DNA from: JAIBAI01 sp044238875
GTDB taxonomy: Bacteria > Bacteroidota > Bacteroidia > M30B66
Assembly (NCBI GenBank): GCA_044238875.1
Contig: JBIICM010000092.1
Location: forward strand, 1 to 9,806
Direction of reading: 5' to 3'
Length of the DNA: 9,806 bases
In this document: piece by piece, positions 1 to 7,370 of the stretch
Layout: each line of letters opens with the position of its first letter
How positions within the stretch are numbered: position 1 is the stretch's first letter
Position numbers and translations under genes: made by a program
The notes under the pieces: generated by a model
Databases searched by the model: none
Told to the model about the DNA's origin: nothing
What the model saw: only the letters and a program-made list of their open reading frames with translations

Positions 1-1719
1 AATGTATCCGTTAAGTTCCTTTCTAAACCATTTCAGCAAGGGCACTTCAAAGCCGTGTTTGGGTCTGTTGAACAAACTTTCCGGAAGTATTTGCCTGAAT
101 GTATCCTTAAGGATCAGTTTTCCTTCCTTGCCATTGATTTTATTGGCGGAGGAAAGGGAAAATGCAAATTCCACAACCTCATAGTCGAGAAAAGGAACGC
201 GTACTTCCAGACCATTGGCCATTGACATCATATCAACTTTGGTGAGCATATCTCCGGGTAGCACCAGGTGCATATCATTGCGCAGCATATCATTCAGATC
301 AGCGCCTCCTTTTATGAACCGCGTATGGAATTTTTTTCGGCGGATGAATGCATCAGCATCAAAGGGAAAACCCTGAATGGTATTAAGGTAATTTTGGTCG
401 GCATATCCGCACCAGCGCCAATATCTGTCTGGGGCACTCATCGCAGTGCCTTCTGAAAATTTCGACAACTTTCTGAAAAGGTTGCCCCATTTTGAGTTCC
501 TCGATTGTGGTAATCCTCTCCAGACAGGATGCAGCAATGAAACTAACGAACCTTTTAAACCGCCATTTCTTATCTGCCACTCTCCGCGGTGCTTCTGATA
601 TCCGCCAAACATTTCATCAGCACCGTCACCAGAGAGGGCAACGGTAACGTGTTTTCTGGTTTCACGGCTTAGTATATAAACAGCAAGTGCTGAAGAATCT
701 GCAAATGGTTCATCCAGGTAATCAAGTGCATTGAAAAGGTGACTGAACAAATCGTCGTTACCCAACCTGAAAACGGTATGGCGGGTTTTAAATGCCCTGG
801 CCACCAGCTCAGCATAGGCTGTTTCATCAAACAGCGGCTCATCACTGAACCCGATTGAAAAGGTGTTTAATTCACCAACATAACGAGATGCCAACGCAAC
901 TACTACCGAAGAATCTATACCCCCGCTCAGAAAAGCTCCGAGCGGAACATCTGCAATCATCCTTCTTTGCACAGATAAATCAAGCCGACGTAGCAATTCT
1001 TTTCTGAGTTCAGCCACAGACATGACCGCAGGTATATTTGGCCTGTCAGGAATACTGTACCAGGCCTCTTCCCTGATGCCCTTATTTTCAAGCAGCAGCC
1101 AGTGACCGGGGACAAGCTTCCTAACTCCTCTGAAAATGGTTTCCGGACCAGGTATGTAATTCAGATGCAGGTATTCATATAACGAAACTGTATCAAGCTC
1201 CCTTCTGATTCCATAAGCCATCAGCGCCTTCATTTCAGAACCAAAAGCCAGTACATCCTGATCCTGATAAATCAGCAGCGGCTTTATCCCAAAACGATCT
1301 CTTGCCAGAAAAAGCGATTCAGTTTGGTTGTCATAAATGGCAAGGGCAAAAAAGCCATTGACTTTTTGAAGGCAGGCTGCTCCTTCACGCACAAAAAGTT
1401 CAAGCAATACCTCTGTATCTGAATCAGAACGGAACTGATGTCCGGCAGCCTCCAGCTGGCTGCGGTGCTCCCTGTAATTAAAAAACTCGCCGTTAAAAAC
1501 GATGGTAAAACGCCCGCCGGCATCATAAAACGGCTGAGAGCCGGCATCGGTTACATCAATGATTGATAAGCGCCGGTGACCTAATCTGCAACGCCCATGG
1601 GAAAAAGAACCCATGGCATCAGGCCCTCTTTTTTCAAGGGCTGCAGTGGCCTGTGTAATCTTTTCAAGGCGGGGATGTGCCGGATCATTGAAAGAGATGA
1701 TACCTGTTATTCCGCACAT
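1..1719 (-). CDS. asnB: asparagine synthase (glutamine-hydrolysing), C-terminus beyond the left edge
   Basis: Cytoplasmic enzyme that makes asparagine from aspartate, ATP and glutamine-derived ammonia. The frame is open for 573 codons and leaves the window without a stop, so the last few dozen residues are missing. The start is fixed by MCGITG, because Cys2 must be the N-terminal nucleophile of the class II glutaminase domain after Met removal. Glutaminase residues follow in order: HRRLSI (48-53, R50), NGE (76-78) and SDSDTE (98-103, D99). The synthetase domain has the PP-loop SGGIDSS (265-271), SGDGADE (363-369) and KVDMMSMANGLEVRVPFLD (from about 494). All expected catalytic residues are present. 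It starts 29 bp after the lpd stop on the same strand, so read-through from lpd is plausible. Some homologues sit in polysaccharide loci, but nothing here points to that. The family call is very secure; the physiological role as biosynthetic AsnB is inferred. Confidence 0.96.
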   Translation of the reverse strand, partial: MCGITGIISFNDPAHPRLEKITQATAALEKRGPDAMGSFSHGRCRLGHRRLSIIDVTDAGSQPFYDAGGRFTIVFNGEFFNYREHRSQLEAAGHQFRSDSDTEVLLELFVREGAACLQKVNGFFALAIYDNQTESLFLARDRFGIKPLLIYQDQDVLAFGSEMKALMAYGIRRELDTVSLYEYLHLNYIPGPETIFRGVRKLVPGHWLLLENKGIREEAWYSIPDRPNIPAVMSVAELRKELLRRLDLSVQRRMIADVPLGAFLSGGIDSSVVVALASRYVGELNTFSIGFSDEPLFDETAYAELVARAFKTRHTVFRLGNDDLFSHLFNALDYLDEPFADSSALAVYILSRETRKHVTVALSGDGADEMFGGYQKHRGEWQIRNGGLKGSLVSLLHPVWRGLPQSRNSKWGNLFRKLSKFSEGTAMSAPDRYWRWCGYADQNYLNTIQGFPFDADAFIRRKKFHTRFIKGGADLNDMLRNDMHLVLPGDMLTKVDMMSMANGLEVRVPFLDYEVVEFAFSLSSANKINGKEGKLILKDTFRQILPESLFNRPKHGFEVPLLKWFRKELNGYI

Positions 1720-1748
1720 ACCCTGTAAATCAGTGCCGGATTTTTAAA

Positions 1749-3137
1749 TCAAAGGTGTATTACCTCCCCGTAGGCGGCGGCCGTAGCTTCCATAATCGCT
1801 TCCGACATTGTTGGATGCGGGTGCACTGCCTTTAAAATTTCGTGGCCTGTAGTTTCAAGTTTTCTTGCCACCACTGCCTCAGCAATCATTTCGGTAACAT
1901 TGGCACCGATCATGTGACAGCCTAAAAATTCTCCGTAACGGGCATCATATATAACTTTAACAAATCCGTCTTTAGCTCCGGCAGCAGATGCTTTACCCGA
2001 TGCAGAAAACGGAAACTTGCCCACCTTAACTTCATAGCCTGCCTCCCGGGCTGCTTTTTCGGTTAGACCAACGGAGGCGATTTCAGGTGAACAATAAGTA
2101 CATCCGGGAATATTGCCGTAATTAAGCGGGTCAGGATGATGGCCGGCAATTTTTTCTACGCAGATGATACCTTCGGCTGAGGCTACGTGTGCCAGAGCCG
2201 GCCCTTTAACAATATCACCAATAGCATAGATGCCCGGTATGTTGGTAGCATAATAGTCATTAACGATGACCTTTCCCTTATCCGTTTTTATACCGGCATC
2301 TTCCAGCCCAATGTTTTCAATGTTGGCTACCACGCCTGCGGCAGATAGCACAATATCAGCATCAATGGTTATTTCTCCTGTTTTGGTTTTGACCCTTACC
2401 TTGCAAGCAGAACCTGTGGTATCAACCGATTCAACGGATGCCCCAGTGAGTATTTCAATCCCGGTTTTCTTAAAAGAACGTTCCAGTTGTTTACTCACCT
2501 CCTCATCTTCAACAGGTACTATGTTGGGCAGGTATTCAACAATGGTTACCTTAGTACCCATGGTATTGTAGAAATAGGCGAACTCAACACCGATGGCACC
2601 GGAGCCGACAACCACCATTGACTTAGGCTGAACCGGCAGGGTCATGGCCTCACGGTAGCCGATCACTTTCTTTCCATCCTGCTTCAGACCGGGGAGCTCA
2701 CGTGAACGGGCTCCTGTAGCAAGTATCACGGATTTTGCATCAATGATTGTCTTGTTGCCGTCGGCAGCAGTTACCTCAACTTTCTTGTCTTTTGTAAGGC
2801 GGGCCGAACCAAATATTGTTTCCACCTTGTTTTTCTTCATTAAAAATTGTACGCCCTTGCTCATGCCATCGGCAACTGAACGGCTGCGCTTTACAACGGC
2901 ATTGAAATCAGCGTTGGCTTCACTTACATTTATACCATAATCAGCTGCATGTTTCAGGTATTCAAAAACCTGAGCACTTTTCAGCAATGCCTTTGTAGGG
3001 ATACATCCCCAGTTCAGACAAATTCCTCCGAGCGATTCGCGCTCAATGACTGCGGTTTTCATTCCGAGTTGCGCAGCCCTGATGGCAGCTACATAGCCGC
3101 CCGGACCGCTGCCGATAATAATTAAGTCGTAGTTCAT
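1749..3137 (-). CDS. lpd: dihydrolipoyl dehydrogenase (E3)
   Basis: FAD-dependent disulfide oxidoreductase that reoxidises dihydrolipoamide on 2-oxoacid dehydrogenase complexes and the glycine cleavage system, passing electrons to NAD+. The 462-residue length is normal. The order is: FAD-binding GSGPGGYVAA (9-18); redox-active pair C40/C45 in GGICLNWGCIPTKA; NAD-binding GSGAIG (178-183); second FAD motif TNIPGIYAIGD (298-308); and a C-terminal dimer-interface domain with HPHPTMSEA, where H441 and E446 form the catalytic dyad. The motif set separates it from mercuric and glutathione reductases. No lipoyl domain is fused to the N-terminus, and no E1 or E2 gene is visible, so its partner complex cannot be assigned. 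It is divergent from uvrA and followed by asnB. No convincing ribosome-binding site precedes the ATG, as is usual in Bacteroidota. Confidence 0.97.
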   Translation of the reverse strand: MNYDLIIIGSGPGGYVAAIRAAQLGMKTAVIERESLGGICLNWGCIPTKALLKSAQVFEYLKHAADYGINVSEANADFNAVVKRSRSVADGMSKGVQFLMKKNKVETIFGSARLTKDKKVEVTAADGNKTIIDAKSVILATGARSRELPGLKQDGKKVIGYREAMTLPVQPKSMVVVGSGAIGVEFAYFYNTMGTKVTIVEYLPNIVPVEDEEVSKQLERSFKKTGIEILTGASVESVDTTGSACKVRVKTKTGEITIDADIVLSAAGVVANIENIGLEDAGIKTDKGKVIVNDYYATNIPGIYAIGDIVKGPALAHVASAEGIICVEKIAGHHPDPLNYGNIPGCTYCSPEIASVGLTEKAAREAGYEVKVGKFPFSASGKASAAGAKDGFVKVIYDARYGEFLGCHMIGANVTEMIAEAVVARKLETTGHEILKAVHPHPTMSEAIMEATAAAYGEVIHL

Positions 3138-3156
3138 GTGTGATCAGATGATGCGG

Positions 3157-3164
3157 CGAAAATA
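3157..3164 (-). promoter_or_regulatory. possible -7 element for lpd
   Basis: Read on the minus strand this is TATTTTCG, one mismatch from the Bacteroidota -7 consensus TAnnTTTG. It ends 19 bp before the lpd start codon. No good -33 TTTG is seen at the usual 17-23 bp spacing, so this is a weak call. Confidence 0.3.
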
Positions 3165-3176
3165 AAGTAAAATTTC

Positions 3177-3199
3177 ATGTGAATTTCTATACATCACAT
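3177..3199. repeat. inverted repeat between lpd and uvrA
   Basis: Perfect 6-bp arms ATGTGA (3177-3182) and TCACAT (3194-3199) are separated by 11 bp. The element lies between the possible lpd -7 site and the uvrA -33 site, where an operator serving both divergent genes could sit. The TGTGA/TCACA half-sites recall the Crp/Fnr family, but that family normally has a 6-bp spacer. Arms this short are readily found by chance in AT-rich DNA. Confidence 0.25.
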
Positions 3200-3203
3200 T
3201 GTA

Positions 3204-3237
3204 TTGAATGCGTAAATCAACAAAATTGGTAGTTTTG
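3204..3237 (+). promoter_or_regulatory. uvrA promoter, Bacteroidota-type
   Basis: TAGTTTTG (3230-3237) matches the -7 consensus TAnnTTTG exactly. A TTG at 3204-3206 lies 23 bp upstream and could be the -33 element. Transcription would start only a few bases before the uvrA ATG at 3252, giving a leader of roughly ten bases or fewer. No Shine-Dalgarno sequence is present. Confidence 0.6.
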
Positions 3238-3251
3238 CGGTTTGACCATGA

Positions 3252-6110
3252 ATGAGTTTTATTGATTCAGTAGCTGAGCACTCCATAGAGGTTTTTGGAG
3301 CCCGGGAACACAATCTTAAAAATATTGATGTTCGCATTCCGCGTAACAGCCTGGTAGTGATTACCGGTCTGAGCGGCAGCGGAAAATCTTCACTTGCTTT
3401 CGACACAATTTACGCAGAAGGTCAACGTCGCTATATTGAAAGCTTTTCAGCCTATGCACGGCAATTTCTGGGCGATTTGCAAAGACCTGATGTAGATAAA
3501 ATAACCGGGCTGAGCCCTGTTATCTCCATAGAGCAAAAAACCACCGGAAAAAATCCGCGTTCTACCGTTGGAACCATCACTGAAATTTACGATTTCATGC
3601 GGTTGCTGTTTGCCCGGGCCGGCACTGCCTACTCATGGGCAAGTGGTGAAAAAATGGTACGCTACACCGAACAGCAAATATTGCAGGTGATTCTTGATAC
3701 ATACAGCGGTAAAAAAATTGCGCTGCTGGCACCGGTGGTTAAGGCAAGAAAAGGGCATTACCGAGAGCTTTTTGAACAATTGCGGAAACAAGGTTTCAGT
3801 AAAGTGAGGGTTGACGGTAAAATTCAGGACATCACTTTTGGAATGAAAGTGGACCGCTACAAAATCCACGATATTGAAATTGTTATTGACCGGATAGAAG
3901 TTGAGAAATCGCAACAGCAGAGAATTGCCGAATCGCTGAAACTCGCTTTCAGACATGGAAAGGGCAATATAATGTTGCATGATTTTGAAAAAGAGGAGGT
4001 TAAGCATTACAGTAAGTTCCTGATGTGTCCGGTATCGGGTATCTCCTATGATGAGCCTGCCCCCAATTTGTTTTCATTCAATTCTCCCTACGGCGCATGC
4101 CCTAAATGCAACGGGCTAGGAGAAATTGTTGAAATTGATCTGAAAAAAATCATACCGGATCAAAGAAAATCAATTCGAAAAGGAGGGATCACCCCGCTTG
4201 GTGAATATAAAAACAACTGGATTTTTGCACAGGTCGAAGCCATTGCCGATAAGTACCGGTTTAGCCTTGATGATGAGGTAGGCAGTATTGATGAGGCAGG
4301 ATTAAACGCCATTCTTTATGGAACTGAAGAGGTCCTGAAAATTAAAAATCCCGGATACAATTCAAGCGGTTATGCAATGCGTTTTAACGGCATTGTGAAC
4401 TTCATCACCGAACAGCATGAAGAGGGTGCATCCGGTGCGACCCGAATCTGGGCAGAAAATTACATGAACCATGTAACCTGCGGCGAATGCCATGGCACCA
4501 GACTTAAGAAAGAGTCGCTCTGGTTCAGAATTGGCGGCGAAAATATTGCTACCCTTGCCGGTATGGACATAACGAGCCTGGGCCATTGGTTCAATAACCT
4601 TGAGCAGCGGCTTGATAAAAGGCAATTGCTGATTGGCCAGGAGGTAATTAAGGAAATCCGCACCCGCATTGGTTTTTTATTGAATGTTGGCCTTGATTAC
4701 CTTTCACTGAACAGGGCTGCAGGTTCACTCTCTGGTGGCGAATCGCAACGGATCAGGTTAGCCACACAAATTGGCTCCGGCCTTACAGGTGTGCTTTATA
4801 TATTGGATGAGCCAAGTATAGGCCTGCATCAGCGCGATAATGTCAGACTGATCGGAGCACTTAAAACGCTGAGAGACTCCGGAAACTCTGTGATTGTTGT
4901 TGAGCACGATAAAGACATGATCATGGCCGCTGATCATGTGGTTGATATTGGTCCGGGGGCGGGCATACATGGAGGCCGCATTGTTTCGGAAGGGTCTCCG
5001 GAAGACCTTATCGGTGGGGATTCGATGACAGCGCGTTATCTGCGTCAGGAAATTCAGATACCCTTACCCACTGAGCGCCGGAAAGGTAATGGTGGAAAAC
5101 TTATTTTAAATGGTGCGTCGGGCAATAATCTTAAAGGGGTTGACCTGGAAATTCCGCTCGGTACGCTGGTTTGCATAACCGGGGTTTCCGGCAGCGGTAA
5201 ATCAACCCTGATCAATGAAACCCTTTACCCGATTCTGAACAAACATTTCTTCAGGGCACTGAAAAAACCGCTTGATTATAAAAACATCAAAGGCCTTGAA
5301 CACCTTGATAAGGTTATTGATATTGATCAGCATCCTATTGGTCGCACACCGCGCTCTAACCCGGCAACCTACACTGGTGTTTTCACTGATATCAGGAATT
5401 TATTTGCCAGCATGCCTGAAGCAGGTATCAGGGGCTATAAGGCCGGACGATTTTCATTCAATGTCAAAGGCGGGCGCTGTGAAACCTGCAATGGAGGCGG
5501 TATGCAACTCATTGAAATGAATTTTCTGCCTGATGTTTACGTTGAATGTCCCGACTGCCAGGGTAAGCGATATAACCGCGAAACGCTTGAGGTGAGATAC
5601 CGCGGAAAATCAATTGGAGAGGTACTTGATATGACCATTGGCCAGGCAGTTGATTTCTTTTCAAACATGCCCTCGATTGTGCATAAAATCAAAACACTTC
5701 AGGATGTGGGCCTGGGTTATGTCACCCTTGGTCAGTCTTCTACAACCCTTTCGGGAGGGGAAGCGCAGCGTGTAAAGCTGGCATCCGAACTCTCAAAAAA
5801 GGATACCGGGCGTACCATATATATTCTTGATGAACCTACCACCGGACTGCATTTTGAAGATATCAGGATTCTGCTGGAGGTTTTGCAGAAACTGGTTGAC
5901 AGGGGCAATACCGTGCTTGTAATTGAGCACAATCTTGATATCATTAAAGTTGCAGACCATATAATTGACCTGGGCCCTGAGGGGGGTGACAAGGGGGGTA
6001 TGATTGTAGCCAGCGGGACTCCTGAAGACATTATACATGTCAAGGAAAGCTTTACCGCACCGTTTCTGAAAAAAGAGCTGGAAGCAGTCAAAGTTTCACA
6101 TCAAATTTAA
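3252..6110 (+). CDS. uvrA: excinuclease ABC subunit A
   Basis: Damage-recognition ATPase of nucleotide excision repair; a UvrA dimer scans DNA and loads UvrB at lesions. The 952 residues match full-length UvrA. The first ABC unit has Walker A GLSGSGKSS (39-47), signature LSGGE (493-497) and Walker B YILDEPS (516-522). The second has Walker A GVSGSGKST (644-652), LSGGE (833-837) and YILDEPT (857-863). The second zinc module is complete (C743, C746, C766, C769). The first reads C259-P-V-S262 with C283 and C286, so one of the usual four cysteines is Ser. A further CxxC pair is at C410/C413. The ATG at 3252 is chosen because the ATG at 3248 is in a frame that soon stops. A LOG-family gene follows after 27 bp. 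No LexA box was recognised, and uvrB/uvrC are not in the window. Confidence 0.98.
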   Translation: MSFIDSVAEHSIEVFGAREHNLKNIDVRIPRNSLVVITGLSGSGKSSLAFDTIYAEGQRRYIESFSAYARQFLGDLQRPDVDKITGLSPVISIEQKTTGKNPRSTVGTITEIYDFMRLLFARAGTAYSWASGEKMVRYTEQQILQVILDTYSGKKIALLAPVVKARKGHYRELFEQLRKQGFSKVRVDGKIQDITFGMKVDRYKIHDIEIVIDRIEVEKSQQQRIAESLKLAFRHGKGNIMLHDFEKEEVKHYSKFLMCPVSGISYDEPAPNLFSFNSPYGACPKCNGLGEIVEIDLKKIIPDQRKSIRKGGITPLGEYKNNWIFAQVEAIADKYRFSLDDEVGSIDEAGLNAILYGTEEVLKIKNPGYNSSGYAMRFNGIVNFITEQHEEGASGATRIWAENYMNHVTCGECHGTRLKKESLWFRIGGENIATLAGMDITSLGHWFNNLEQRLDKRQLLIGQEVIKEIRTRIGFLLNVGLDYLSLNRAAGSLSGGESQRIRLATQIGSGLTGVLYILDEPSIGLHQRDNVRLIGALKTLRDSGNSVIVVEHDKDMIMAADHVVDIGPGAGIHGGRIVSEGSPEDLIGGDSMTARYLRQEIQIPLPTERRKGNGGKLILNGASGNNLKGVDLEIPLGTLVCITGVSGSGKSTLINETLYPILNKHFFRALKKPLDYKNIKGLEHLDKVIDIDQHPIGRTPRSNPATYTGVFTDIRNLFASMPEAGIRGYKAGRFSFNVKGGRCETCNGGGMQLIEMNFLPDVYVECPDCQGKRYNRETLEVRYRGKSIGEVLDMTIGQAVDFFSNMPSIVHKIKTLQDVGLGYVTLGQSSTTLSGGEAQRVKLASELSKKDTGRTIYILDEPTTGLHFEDIRILLEVLQKLVDRGNTVLVIEHNLDIIKVADHIIDLGPEGGDKGGMIVASGTPEDIIHVKESFTAPFLKKELEAVKVSHQI

Positions 6111-6137
6111 TTGCTGAATTTTTTAAACAAACCCATC

Positions 6138-6860
6138 ATGAACTTAAACACCGACAAAAACGAACGCCGCATCATTGAGGCCTTTAAGGAAAAAGACAAT
6201 TTCGAGATTAAAACCACCAATTCATGGCAGATTTTTAAGATCATGGCCGAATTCGTTGAGGGTTTTGAAAAACTGGGTAAAATCGGACCCTGTGTTTCTA
6301 TTTTCGGTTCAGCCCGATCATTGCCCGATGACCCGTATTATCTGCTTGCCGAAGAAATATCATACCGGCTCACACTTGAAGGATATGGAATTATAACCGG
6401 TGGTGGACCTGGAATCATGGAGGCAGGAAATAAGGGAGCCAACAGGGGCGGAGGCAAATCTGTAGGCTTAAATATTGTTCTGCCGCATGAGCAGGAAGGC
6501 AATAAATATATTGACCGCGACAAAATCATCAACTTCGATTACTTCTTTGTTCGTAAAGTGATGTTTATGAAATACGCACAGGGCTTTGTAATCATGCCCG
6601 GAGGATTTGGTACGCTGGATGAGTTTTTTGAAGCCCTGACGCTAATTCAGACCAATAAAATTGCCCGCTTCCCGCTGGTATTGGTTGGAAAATCGTTCTG
6701 GGGTGGCCTTATTGAATGGATCAGGGAAAGCCAGTTGAGAAACAATAAATTCATCAGCCCCGAAGATCTTGATCTTTTTAATCTGGTTGATACGGCTGAC
6801 GAAACGGTTAAAGTGATCAACGACTTCTACAACCGTTATATGTTCCAGCCTAACTTCTGA
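6138..6860 (+). CDS. LOG family (TIGR00730-type) Rossmann-fold protein
   Basis: A 240-residue cytoplasmic protein of the family once annotated as lysine decarboxylase. Characterised members are cytokinin riboside 5'-monophosphate phosphoribohydrolases or nucleotide 5'-monophosphate nucleosidases, which split the N-glycosidic bond of a nucleotide. Signature motifs are intact: GGGPGIMEA (88-96), R139-K140 and PGGFGTLDE (154-162), whose Glu is catalytic in studied homologues. About 45 residues precede the core CVSIFGSAR strand, resembling the longer Bacteroidota form. An in-frame TTG at 6111, directly after the uvrA stop, would add nine residues. The ATG at 6138 is preferred because that extension (LNFLNKPI) is not typical of the family; neither start has a clear ribosome-binding site. 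It is probably in the uvrA operon and followed by a hairpin. The real substrate is unknown, and a free nucleobase salvage or cleaning role is only inference. Confidence 0.88.
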   Translation: MNLNTDKNERRIIEAFKEKDNFEIKTTNSWQIFKIMAEFVEGFEKLGKIGPCVSIFGSARSLPDDPYYLLAEEISYRLTLEGYGIITGGGPGIMEAGNKGANRGGGKSVGLNIVLPHEQEGNKYIDRDKIINFDYFFVRKVMFMKYAQGFVIMPGGFGTLDEFFEALTLIQTNKIARFPLVLVGKSFWGGLIEWIRESQLRNNKFISPEDLDLFNLVDTADETVKVINDFYNRYMFQPNF

Positions 6861-6890
6861 TTACTCGTTTTTAGTTGAATCTTCATTTGA

Positions 6891-6928
6891 CCACCCTGCC
6901 ATCAGGGTTGGACTTTGATTGATTTTTT
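6891..6928 (+). terminator. probable terminator after the uvrA-LOG unit
   Basis: CCACCCTG (6891-6898) pairs with CAGGGTTGG (6903-6911) around a 4-base loop, giving an 8-bp stem with one bulged T. A run of six T is at 6923-6928, about 11 bases after the stem. The T-tract is further away than in a textbook intrinsic terminator, so the call is moderate. It begins 30 bp after the LOG stop. Confidence 0.5.
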
Positions 6929-6947
6929 AAAAGCTGTAACCTTCTGT

Positions 6948-6975
6948 TTTACTAACAGTAAACCATATTTACTAA
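6948..6975 (+). repeat. TTTACTAA direct repeats and palindrome upstream of the HPt gene
   Basis: TTTACTAA occurs at 6948-6955 and again at 6968-6975, exactly 20 bp apart, so both copies face the same side of the helix. The first copy is also part of a perfect palindrome, TTTACT-AAC-AGTAAA (6948-6962), and overlaps a second inverted repeat, CTGTT-TTACT-AACAG (6944-6958). The copies bracket the expected -33 region of the HPt promoter. An operator is possible, but AT-rich 8-mers repeat by chance fairly often. Confidence 0.35.
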
Positions 6976-6979
6976 TTGT

Positions 6980-6987
6980 TACATTTG
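6980..6987 (+). promoter_or_regulatory. -7 element of the HPt gene
   Basis: TACATTTG matches TAnnTTTG exactly and is followed by CGGTATG, with the start codon only four bases after the element. No clear -33 TTTG is present at normal spacing. If used, the transcript would be leaderless or nearly so. The same TTTGCGG core stands before uvrA. Confidence 0.5.
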
Positions 6988-6991
6988 CGGT

Positions 6992-7354
6992 ATGAGTTAT
7001 ACAGTGCCAGAGGGAAAATTATACAATCTTGGAATCATCAGGGAAATATCACGCGGCAATGAAGATTTTGTAAAAAAAATGCTGGTCTTGTTCATTGAAA
7101 CGATGCCCCCCGCCATCGAAGAAATGAAGCAACATCTGAATTCAGCTGAATGGAATGCATTGGGCGCCGTGGCGCACAAAATAAAGCCTTCAATAGATAC
7201 CATGGGTATTGATTTACTCAGGGAGGATATCCGCAGTATTGAAAGGTTCGGGAAAGAAGCTTTAAACACAGATCAAATCCCGGCCTTACTTGAAAAAATT
7301 GAGCGCGTGCTGGATAAAGTGGCTGATGACCTTCGATCAGAGATGAACACTTAG
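6992..7354 (+). CDS. stand-alone HPt (histidine phosphotransfer) domain protein
   Basis: A 120-residue, signal-free protein that consists almost entirely of one HPt four-helix domain, which relays phosphate between receiver domains of multistep phosphorelays. Visible elements are an N-terminal helix entry (YNLGIIREISRGNEDFV, 11-27), a second helix (about 28-50), and the phosphoacceptor motif AHKIKPS (61-67) with His62, Lys63 and Lys65. The common HKLKGS motif has Gly where this protein has Pro66; I recall HKxKPS as frequent in Bacteroidota. The ATG at 6992 keeps the whole first helix, and the next Met (30) would remove it. No histidine kinase or response regulator lies in the window, so it is an orphan and its partners are unknown. 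It is transcribed alone and converges on the FKBP operon, with 11 bp between the two stop codons. Confidence 0.85.
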   Translation: MSYTVPEGKLYNLGIIREISRGNEDFVKKMLVLFIETMPPAIEEMKQHLNSAEWNALGAVAHKIKPSIDTMGIDLLREDIRSIERFGKEALNTDQIPALLEKIERVLDKVADDLRSEMNT

Positions 7355-7370
7355 TAAGTATAGGCTTACT
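7353..7370. terminator. short palindrome spanning two convergent stop codons
   Basis: AGTAAG (7353-7358) and CTTACT (7365-7370) are perfect 6-bp arms around the 6-base loop TATAGG. The palindrome contains the end of the HPt stop TAG and the whole FKBP stop codon read on the other strand. It could act as a bidirectional end signal, but the stem is short, AT-rich and lacks a T-tract on either side. Confidence 0.25.

Larger units (their letters stand above)
6861..6991. other. intergenic region between the LOG and HPt genes
   Basis: This 131-bp gap is the longest gene-free stretch in the window. It holds the probable LOG terminator in its first half and the TTTACTAA repeats plus the HPt -7 element in its second half. 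I see no small ORF or RNA gene in it. Confidence 0.7.

Noticed and set aside
383..580. Minus-strand ORF of 65 codons inside asnB, which at first suggested a frameshift there.
   Set aside because: Translating the asnB frame by hand gives continuous, well-conserved sequence through 660-1 (SGDGADE to KHGFEVPLLKWF). The short ORF is an out-of-frame shadow.
2266..2571. 101-codon plus-strand ORF opposite lpd.
   Set aside because: The low-complexity Ser/Thr/Val composition is the complement of lpd codons. No independent evidence supports it.
3178..3198. Crp/Fnr binding site (TGTGA...TCACA).
   Set aside because: The spacer is 11 bp rather than the 6 bp of that family, so only a generic inverted repeat is reported.
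3633..4007. 124-codon minus-strand ORF within uvrA, together with others at 4362-4625, 4758-4970 and 5732-6091.
   Set aside because: All lie opposite strongly conserved UvrA coding sequence, resemble no family I recognise, and look like reverse-frame shadows.
6111..6137. TTG start of the LOG gene directly after the uvrA stop codon.
   Set aside because: It adds nine residues with no family resemblance. The ATG at 6138 gives a normal N-terminus. It cannot be excluded from sequence alone.
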